NCBI GenBank assembly: GCA_945867725.1
Contig: CAMBJI010000119.1
Coordinates: forward strand, 1-6,576
Source: Bordetella parapertussis
GTDB taxonomy: Bacteria > Pseudomonadota > Gammaproteobacteria > Burkholderiales > Burkholderiaceae_D
Length of the DNA stretch: 6,576 nucleotides
Direction of reading: 5' to 3'
Numbering within the stretch: position 1 is the stretch's first letter; every line of letters begins with the position of its first letter. A model generated the notes under the pieces. The model had not been told where the DNA came from, did not search any database, and worked only from the letters and a program-made list of their open reading frames with translations. Both the position numbers and the translations under genes were made by a program. Positions 1-5,427 of this stretch are shown one piece after another.

Positions 1-1016
1 GTGTCAACGAAAGTGTTTTCGTTGATCGAGTCAAAGTCGTACGGATCGTTAGGTGTGTGCTGGAAGCCCCACTTGATCTTGCCGGAATCTGCATCCAGCG
101 CGATCGTGGAGTCGGTCCACAGGTTGTCACCAGGACGATATGCATTGTCCCAGTCAGGACCTGGGTTAGCAGTACCCCAGACGATGATGTTCAACTCAGG
201 ATCGTACGAACCAGTTACCCAGGTCGTGCCGCCACCGGTTTTCCATGCGCCGTGCTTGTCTTTCCATGTTTCATGGCCAGGCTCGCCTGGACCAGGAACC
301 GTGTAAGTTCTCCAGCGACGCTTACCATCCTTCAGATTGATCGCTTCGAGCCAGCCGCGAACGCCATACTCAGCGCCAGCCATACCAGTCACGACCATGT
401 CTTTAACGATCAACGGTGCACCGGTAATCGTTTCGCCTTTGCCTGGATCAGCAACCTGAACTTCCCAGATCTTCGAACCATCGGTCTTGCTCAGCGCAAC
501 GATACGACCGTCGATGACAGGAGAAATGACCATGTTGCCAGCCAGAGCGACACCACGGTTGTTGATACCGCAGCAAGCAACAGTCGTTGCGTAATCGCGA
601 TCAGGATTCGGGCTGTACTTCCAGACCATGCGAGGAACACCACCGCGGGTGTCCAACTTAGTCACGGTACCCCAGCCGGTCGTCAGGTACAGGAAGCCGT
701 CTTCAGCAATCGGCGTGCCTTCCAGGCCCGAGAATTGCCACTGAATGACTTCCTTACCGCCGCCGTGCATGTCACCCATAGCCCAGGTGAAGGCCACTTT
801 CAGGTTCTTGACGTTCTTGGTGTTGATTTGATCGAGACCGGAAAAACGATGTGCCTCGAGATTACCGTGGTGATTGAGCCAGTTGCCGGGCTCTTTTTCG
901 CTGTTGACCAAACGATCGGTCGTCACTTCCTGCGCAATCGCCGGAGTGACAGACATCACCGCTCCTGCAATAACCGCTCCCAGTAGGGCGAGCGGTGACT
1001 TATGGGCCTTCTTCAT
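1..1016 (-). CDS. PQQ-dependent methanol/ethanol-type alcohol dehydrogenase, N-terminal part, predicted lanthanide-dependent
   Basis: Periplasmic quinoprotein that oxidises a primary alcohol with PQQ and a metal ion and passes electrons to a cytochrome c. Only the first 338 codons are in the window; the family is about 600 residues, so the C-terminal propeller blades lie off the left edge. The ATG at 1016 opens a Sec signal peptide (MKK start, hydrophobic core, likely AIA|QE cleavage after residue 28). Visible family marks: vicinal disulfide Cys148-Cys149 in VACCGINNRG; GAEYGVRG with metal ligand Glu216; GTTW with Trp266, expected to stack under PQQ; GTANP with ligand Asn284; and PYDFDSIN with catalytic Asp327 plus Asp329. 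Asp at the +2 position is the known signature of lanthanide-using enzymes (XoxF, PedH), where calcium enzymes carry Ala or Ser. The PNDPYDFD segment and early blades look more like ethanol-type (ExaA/PedH) or MDH2-like enzymes than canonical XoxF, so no symbol is given. Family very sure; metal and substrate are inferences. Confidence 0.95.
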   Translation of the reverse strand, partial: MKKAHKSPLALLGAVIAGAVMSVTPAIAQEVTTDRLVNSEKEPGNWLNHHGNLEAHRFSGLDQINTKNVKNLKVAFTWAMGDMHGGGKEVIQWQFSGLEGTPIAEDGFLYLTTGWGTVTKLDTRGGVPRMVWKYSPNPDRDYATTVACCGINNRGVALAGNMVISPVIDGRIVALSKTDGSKIWEVQVADPGKGETITGAPLIVKDMVVTGMAGAEYGVRGWLEAINLKDGKRRWRTYTVPGPGEPGHETWKDKHGAWKTGGGTTWVTGSYDPELNIIVWGTANPGPDWDNAYRPGDNLWTDSTIALDADSGKIKWGFQHTPNDPYDFDSINENTFVD

Positions 1017-1022
1017 TGGTGT

Positions 1023-1030
1023 CCCCCCTT
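1023..1030 (-). promoter_or_regulatory. Ribosome binding site of the PQQ dehydrogenase
   Basis: Read on the minus strand this is AAGGGGGG, six bases before the ATG at 1016. An unbroken run of six G is an unusual Shine-Dalgarno form. Its position, together with the signal peptide that follows, fixes the start codon. Confidence 0.7.
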
Positions 1031-1042
1031 TATTGTTTGAAC

Positions 1043-1070
1043 AGCTAAGAGATAAAAAAATCTTCTAGCT
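1043..1070. repeat. Inverted repeat in the dehydrogenase leader
   Basis: Two 11-base arms, 1043-1053 (AGCTAAGAGAT) and 1060-1070 (ATCTTCTAGCT), pair except for two central positions and flank a six-A loop at 1054-1059. The repeat begins where transcription from the predicted promoter (1077-1105) should start, so it could be an operator overlapping the start site or a 5' stem-loop in the dehydrogenase mRNA. No U-tract follows it on the minus strand in a way that suggests a terminator. Function is inferred from position only. Confidence 0.55.
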
Positions 1071-1076
1071 GGCGTT

Positions 1077-1105
1077 AATTTAGTCCTGTGTATTTAAAAA
1101 GTCAA
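1077..1105 (-). promoter_or_regulatory. Sigma70-like promoter for the PQQ dehydrogenase
   Basis: On the minus strand there is a -35 box TTGACT (1105-1100; 5 of 6 to consensus), a 17-base spacer, and a -10 box TAAATT (1082-1077; 4 of 6). The predicted start near 1070 gives a leader of about 54 bases. The box spacing is ideal and the region is very AT-rich (17 of 60 bases are G or C in 1081-1140). This is a pattern match only. Confidence 0.55.
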
Positions 1106-1234
1106 TCAAAGCAATACCTTCAGTTGCATTAGTTTTTATTTCTACTGGTTAGTCAGATTTTGATCCCAATAAGAGTGCAAATATAGGCGGAAAATGGAAT
1201 TAAAATGTGCACTGCAACATGAAATAATGGCGCT

Positions 1235-1251
1235 GTTTTAATGTTTAAAAC
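1235..1251. repeat. 17-base dyad, candidate operator
   Basis: Perfect 7-base arms GTTTTAA (1235-1241) and TTAAAAC (1245-1251) flank a TGT centre. The symmetry and size suit a dimeric regulator site, but AT-rich DNA produces such dyads by chance. It lies between the two divergent genes, nearer the middle than either start codon. Confidence 0.35.
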
Positions 1252-1253
1252 CC

Positions 1254-1282
1254 ATGATTTAGCAAATACATCAATGATTAAG
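1254..1282 (+). repeat. Spaced direct repeat ATGATTWAG
   Basis: ATGATTTAG at 1254-1262 and ATGATTAAG at 1274-1282 differ at one base and start 20 bases apart, close to two helical turns. That spacing could place two protein sites on the same face of the DNA. Only two copies are seen, so chance is a real alternative. Confidence 0.25.
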
Positions 1283-1444
1283 TGGTGCGCTATTTTTCCG
1301 TGCCGCAACAAAATCGCTGGCAAATCCGGCACCAAATGACCGGGAATTCATTTACATTCAGGCCAGCCACCCCTCGCCGGAAATCCGGTAAAACTGAATC
1401 GAATCTCGGCGCGCACTGCCTGGATTACTGGCCATCGATCTGCT

Positions 1445-1449
1445 TAAGG
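1445..1449 (+). promoter_or_regulatory. Probable ribosome binding site of the SUMF1-fold gene
   Basis: AAGGA lies 12 bases before the ATG at 1462, longer than the usual spacing. No better site precedes any other in-frame start. It supports the 1462 start together with the signal peptide that begins there. Confidence 0.45.
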
Positions 1450-1461
1450 ACATGTTCTGCT

Positions 1462-2262
1462 ATGCGAATTTTTTTGCCCACGACCGTACTAATTGCCCTA
1501 TTCATCAGCAGCCTGTCCCAAGCCGAACCGAAAAAAACTTTCAGGGATTGTCCGCAATGCCCGGAGATGATTTCAATTCCTCCAGGTAAGTTTTTGATGG
1601 GCACGAAACGCCTGATGTCGAGAGAAGGTTTGTCCGAAGAGCAGCTGAAATTGGCGGGTGAATTCGAGGAATATCCTCAACACGAGGTAACGATCAAATC
1701 ATTTTCCATGGGTATTCACGAGATTACTCAAAAAGAGTGGATTTTTATTATGGGGAGTAATCCCAGCGAAAATAAAGGCGATGACCTACCCGTTGAAAAT
1801 ATAACCTGGGAAGAAGCCAAGGCATTTGCTCACAAACTCAGCGAAATAACCGGCAAAAATTATCGACTGCCTACTGAGGCTGAATGGGAATATGCAGCGC
1901 GTGCTGGCAGCGAATCAATTTTTTATTTTGGAGATAATCCCGCAGGGCTGGCAGATCACGCCTGGTTCAGGGATAACGCAGACGGCAAATCGCACAAAAC
2001 GGGGACTAAAAAAGCCAACCCATTCGGCCTGTACGACATGCTAGGCAACGTATGGGAACGGACTGAGGATTGCTGGCATATCGACTACGAAGATGCCCCA
2101 GTGAATGGTTCCGCCTGGGACTCCGAGGATTGCGCATTCCGGGTCGTGCGCGGCGGCTCCTTGGTAAACCATGCGCAATTCCTGCGCTCCGCTTTTCGGT
2201 TCCGCTACGCGCCGGGAAGCCGCTATGAATTTGTGGGTGTGCGTATCGTTCGGTCGGATTAA
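1462..2262 (+). CDS. Secreted SUMF1/FGE-fold protein lacking the formylglycine-generating cysteines
   Basis: A 266-residue protein of the formylglycine-generating-enzyme (SUMF1) superfamily. The start at 1462 gives an N-terminal export signal (residues 1-21, likely SQA|EP); the longer GTG start at 1282 would bury this signal behind 60 unremarkable residues. Family marks in order: FRDCPQCPEM (26-35), IPPGKFLMGT (39-48), PQHEVTIKSFSMGIHEIT (72-89), an LPVENITWEEA segment (109-119), YRLPTEAEWEYAARAG (134-149), NPFGLYDMLGNVWER (186-200), VVRGGS (228-233) and the C-terminal FVGVRIVRSD. After GGS, true FGEs carry two copper-binding catalytic Cys within about ten residues; here that segment contains Asn, Leu and Phe and no Cys. 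The only mature-protein cysteines are 30/33 (a CxxC) and 204/224, which could form disulfides. It is therefore probably not a sulfatase-activating enzyme, and its function is unknown. It diverges from the dehydrogenase and overlaps czcA tail to tail by four bases. Confidence 0.9.
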   Translation: MRIFLPTTVLIALFISSLSQAEPKKTFRDCPQCPEMISIPPGKFLMGTKRLMSREGLSEEQLKLAGEFEEYPQHEVTIKSFSMGIHEITQKEWIFIMGSNPSENKGDDLPVENITWEEAKAFAHKLSEITGKNYRLPTEAEWEYAARAGSESIFYFGDNPAGLADHAWFRDNADGKSHKTGTKKANPFGLYDMLGNVWERTEDCWHIDYEDAPVNGSAWDSEDCAFRVVRGGSLVNHAQFLRSAFRFRYAPGSRYEFVGVRIVRSD

Positions 2263-5200
2263 AGCGGCTTAGGCAGAACCGCCCCTTCATCATCCCGGTG
2301 CAAGAGCCGGTACAACAGCGGCAAAACCAGCAAGGTCAGCAGCGTCGAGGACAAGATACCGCCAATAACGACGGTCGCCAGTGGCCGCTGCACCTCGGCG
2401 CCTGTGCCCGTCGCGATCGCCATGGGTAAAAATCCCAGCGACGCGACCAACGCGGTCATCAGCACCGGACGCAGGCGCGTTATGGTGCCTTCCCGCACGG
2501 CCTCGGCCAGCGGCATGCCCTGCTCTTGCAGGCCACGGATGAACGAGAGCAAGACCAGTCCATTCAATACTGCGACGCCCGATAGCGCAATGAAGCCGAT
2601 GGCGGCAGAAATGGAAAGCGGTATATCCCGCAGCCACAGCGCCATCACCCCGCCCGTCAGGGCAAAAGGAATGCCGGTAAACACCAGCAGGCCGTCCTTC
2701 AGATTGCCAAACATGGCAAATAGCAAAACGAAGACCAGAAAAAGTGCAGCGGGCACTACCAGTTTCAAACGCTGCGTCGCGGACTGAAGATTTTCAAAGG
2801 TCCCGCCCCACTGGGTCCAGTAACCCGTCGGCAAACTCACTGCAGCCAAACGCTGGCTAGCCTCATCAACGAAACTACCGACATCGCGATCCCGCACATT
2901 CGAGGTAACCACAATGCGGCGCTTACCGTTTTCGCGACTAATCTGATTGGGACCCGGCGCCAGCGTCAGCGTGGCAACCTCGGCCAACTGAATGAAGCCT
3001 GTGGTGCCACTACTCCCCTGCACTGGCAAAGTAACCGGAAGACGTTTCATCGCATCGATATCGCCGCGCAAATTCTCCGGCAAACGAACTACGATATCGA
3101 AACGCCGGTCACCCTCAAACAACGTACCTGCTTTGCTGCCACCAATCGCAGCCGCGACGACGTCCTGCACTTCCATGATCGTAAGCCCATAGCGCGCCAG
3201 CTTTTGACGATCGATGATCACTGTCAGCATAGGCAGGCCCGTGGTCTGCTCAACTTTGACATCGATCGCACCGGGTACCTGACGCATAACCGTTGCCGTC
3301 TCCTCGGCGAGTCGGTGTAACTGGTCCATGTCGTCACCAAAAATTTTCACCGCCACATCACTGCGCACGCCCGAAATCAGTTCATTGAAGCGCAGCTGAA
3401 TCGGCTGCGAGAAATCATAATTGTTGCCGGGGATCTTCCAGACCACCGCCCGAATTTCCTCCAGCAGTTGATCCCGTGTTTTAGCAGGGTCGGGCCAGTC
3501 TTGTACTGGCTTGAGCATGATGCAACCATCTGACAGATTCGGTGGCATGGGATCGGTAGCAATCTCGGCAGTGCCAATGCGCGTGAATACGCGTTCAATC
3601 TCAGGAAATTTCGCTTTCAAGGTGGTCTCGATCTGCATCTGCATTGCTACCGCTTGTGTCAGGCTGATGCCCGGAGCACGTATGGTCTGAAAGGCCAGAT
3701 CACCCTCATTCAGATTGGGGACGAATTCACTACCAATACGCGTGATCAACAAGCCGGCGAGTATCGCCGCGACCAACGCAAAGGTCAGTACAACAGCCCT
3801 CGCCTGCATGACCCAGTCGTACATCAGCACGTACCAGCGCTTGACCCAAACCATGAGTGCGATTTCTTTTTCTTGTACTCGGCCAGTTACCAGCATCGCC
3901 ACCGCTGCCGGCACAAAGGTCACCGATAAAATCATTGCGCCTAGCAGCGCCATCACCACAGTAAAGGCCATCGGGTGGAACATTTTTCCTTCGACACCAG
4001 ACAGCGAAAAAATCGGCAGATACACCACCATGATGATGAACTGCCCGTACAACAAAGGCCGGCGCGATTCACGCGCGGCCTCAAAAACTTCGTGGAAGCG
4101 CTCCTCGCGTGTCAGTGCCCTGCCTTGCAGCGACTGCGCATGTGCGAGCCGACGTATGCAGTTTTCAACAATCACCACCGCGCCATCGACGATGATGCCG
4201 AAGTCCAGCGCACCCAGGCTCATGAGGTTGGCGCTGACCTGGTATTGAACCATGCCGGTAAACGTGAACAACATCGCCAGTGGAATCACGGCAGCGGTAA
4301 TAATCGCTGCGCGTAAATTCCCCAAAAAGACGAACAGCACAACAATCACTAGGATCGCACCCTCAAGCAGATTTTTCTTGACAGTGGCGATCGCCTTATC
4401 GACCAAAATTGTGCGGTCGTACACCGTTACTGCCCGAATACCCTTGGGCAGGTTGCGATTGATTTCCTGCATTTTCAGATCAACCGCCTTCGACACGGTA
4501 CGGCTGTTCTGCCCCATCAGCATGAACACGGTACCGAGCACGACTTCCTTGCCGTTTGCTGTTGCCGCGCCCGTTCGCAATTCCTGTCCAATGCCCACAT
4601 CAGCCACATCACGTACGCGCACAGGAATGCCACCCGAATTCTTGATCACGACATTGCGAATGTCTTCCAATGTCTGCACCTGACCAGGCGCTCGTACCAG
4701 ATACTGCTCACCACGCTTCTCGATATAGCCGGCGCCCGCATTGTGATTGTTATGATCAATGGCAGCGACCAGATTTTCCATGGACACACCCAGTGAAGCC
4801 AGTCGCTGCGGATTCGGCGCAATCTGATACTCCTTTACATAACCGCCGATCGAATTGATCTCGGTGACGCCAAGAACATTACGCAATTGCGGCTTAATCA
4901 CCCAGTCCTGTATCTCGCGAAGATCCGTATCGGTGTAAGGTGAGCCATCTGCCTTTCTGGCTTGTGCGTCAGCCTCGACGGTCCACAGATAAATCTCCCC
5001 CAAACCCGTGGCGATCGGACCCATGGTGGGTGTCACACCCAAAGGCAGTTTGTCGCGCGCCTGTGTGATGCGCTCATTGACCATCTGGCGCGCAAAATAA
5101 ATGTCGGTATCTTCTTTAAAAATCACGGTCACTTGCGACAGGCCGTAGCGCGACAATGACCGCGTCTGCTGTAAATTGGGCAATCCAGCCATTACGATTT

Positions 5201-5408
5201 CGATTGGATATGTGATCCGCTGCTCTGCCTCAAGCGGCGAGAAACCGGGTGCTTCCGTATTGATCTGCACCTGAACATTCGTGATATCCGGCACAGCATC
5301 AATCGGTAGCTGCTGATAACTCAGTATCCCGGCCAACGCCACACCTAAAGCAGCCAGTAGCACCAGCGCGCGCTGGTTAATAGCGAATTGAATCAGTTTC
5401 TCAAACAT
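2259..5408 (-). CDS. czcA: Heavy-metal efflux RND pump (HME-RND, CzcA family)
   Basis: Complete 1049-residue inner-membrane subunit that uses the proton gradient to export metal cations through a tripartite complex. Features in order: first membrane helix (about 14-31) followed by the family signature LPIDAVPDITNVQVQ (34-48); first periplasmic porter region to about 335; membrane helices about 350-362, 367-386, 392-416, 455-470, 480-507 and 538-556; second periplasmic region to about 880; and last helices from 884 to 1033. Helix 4 carries DFGIIVDGAVVIVEN, with Asp402, Asp408 and Glu415 in the positions of the proton-relay residues of Cupriavidus CzcA. This DFG-D-EN form marks divalent-cation pumps (Zn, Co, Cd, Ni) rather than Cu/Ag pumps. 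Two CusA methionine ligands align with Leu625 and Glu676 here, which agrees. It is the second gene of a czcB-czcA operon with a 19-base gap, and its stop overlaps the convergent SUMF1 gene. Exact metal is inferred. Confidence 0.95.
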   Translation of the reverse strand: MFEKLIQFAINQRALVLLAALGVALAGILSYQQLPIDAVPDITNVQVQINTEAPGFSPLEAEQRITYPIEIVMAGLPNLQQTRSLSRYGLSQVTVIFKEDTDIYFARQMVNERITQARDKLPLGVTPTMGPIATGLGEIYLWTVEADAQARKADGSPYTDTDLREIQDWVIKPQLRNVLGVTEINSIGGYVKEYQIAPNPQRLASLGVSMENLVAAIDHNNHNAGAGYIEKRGEQYLVRAPGQVQTLEDIRNVVIKNSGGIPVRVRDVADVGIGQELRTGAATANGKEVVLGTVFMLMGQNSRTVSKAVDLKMQEINRNLPKGIRAVTVYDRTILVDKAIATVKKNLLEGAILVIVVLFVFLGNLRAAIITAAVIPLAMLFTFTGMVQYQVSANLMSLGALDFGIIVDGAVVIVENCIRRLAHAQSLQGRALTREERFHEVFEAARESRRPLLYGQFIIMVVYLPIFSLSGVEGKMFHPMAFTVVMALLGAMILSVTFVPAAVAMLVTGRVQEKEIALMVWVKRWYVLMYDWVMQARAVVLTFALVAAILAGLLITRIGSEFVPNLNEGDLAFQTIRAPGISLTQAVAMQMQIETTLKAKFPEIERVFTRIGTAEIATDPMPPNLSDGCIMLKPVQDWPDPAKTRDQLLEEIRAVVWKIPGNNYDFSQPIQLRFNELISGVRSDVAVKIFGDDMDQLHRLAEETATVMRQVPGAIDVKVEQTTGLPMLTVIIDRQKLARYGLTIMEVQDVVAAAIGGSKAGTLFEGDRRFDIVVRLPENLRGDIDAMKRLPVTLPVQGSSGTTGFIQLAEVATLTLAPGPNQISRENGKRRIVVTSNVRDRDVGSFVDEASQRLAAVSLPTGYWTQWGGTFENLQSATQRLKLVVPAALFLVFVLLFAMFGNLKDGLLVFTGIPFALTGGVMALWLRDIPLSISAAIGFIALSGVAVLNGLVLLSFIRGLQEQGMPLAEAVREGTITRLRPVLMTALVASLGFLPMAIATGTGAEVQRPLATVVIGGILSSTLLTLLVLPLLYRLLHRDDEGAVLPKPL

Positions 5409-5415
5409 GGCAAGG

Positions 5416-5420
5416 CTCCT
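5416..5420 (-). promoter_or_regulatory. Ribosome binding site of czcA
   Basis: AGGAG on the minus strand lies seven bases before the ATG at 5408, within the 19-base czcB-czcA gap. It is a strong site and fixes the czcA start. It also suggests that czcA is translated independently rather than by coupling alone. Confidence 0.8.
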
Positions 5421-5427
5421 GTGGCGG

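Larger units (their letters stand above)
1017..1461. other. Divergent intergenic region (445 bases) without a convincing gene
   Basis: This AT-rich stretch separates the dehydrogenase from the SUMF1-fold gene. GC is 22/60 in 1141-1200 and 19/60 in 1201-1260, against 32/60 in the dehydrogenase line 481-540. Besides the dehydrogenase promoter and leader repeat it holds a weak plus-strand promoter candidate: TTGATC at 1160-1165, a 16-base spacer, and TATAGG at 1182-1187, which would leave a leader of about 265 bases. It also holds a 17-base dyad (1235-1251), a spaced direct repeat (1254-1282), an inverted repeat AAATGA/TCATTT (1334-1339 and 1348-1353) and a repeated AAATCCGG (1322-1329 and 1381-1388). 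A 60-codon TTG-started frame on the minus strand (1153-1335) has no ribosome site and no recognisable family. The long leader may carry regulation of the SUMF1 gene, but no known riboswitch was recognised. Confidence 0.6.

Noticed and set aside
57..986. Plus-strand open frame of 309 codons
   Set aside because: It lies wholly opposite the dehydrogenase, whose minus-strand frame has a signal peptide and the conserved PQQ and metal motifs. The antisense product shows no recognisable family and is best explained as a codon-bias shadow.
1043..1070. Leader inverted repeat as an intrinsic terminator for plus-strand transcription
   Set aside because: No plus-strand gene ends upstream, the stem is AT-rich with two mismatches, and only a short mixed sequence follows instead of a T-run.
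1153..1335. 60-codon minus-strand frame giving a hydrophobic peptide
   Set aside because: It starts at a TTG without a ribosome binding site, has no internal Met, and lies in very AT-rich DNA where hydrophobic codons arise easily. A faint likeness to a small membrane protein was not enough to call it.
1282..1461. N-terminal extension of the SUMF1 gene from a GTG at 1282
   Set aside because: The 60 extra residues resemble no domain and would place the clear signal peptide inside the protein. The ATG at 1462 is better supported.
2263..2282. GCGG/CCGC pairing near the czcA stop as a terminator
   Set aside because: The stem is only four base pairs and no T-tract follows on either strand.
2290..2637. 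115-codon minus-strand frame within czcA
   Set aside because: It overlaps the conserved C-terminal membrane helices of CzcA in another frame, and is Ala/Arg/Gly-rich as expected of a shadow frame.
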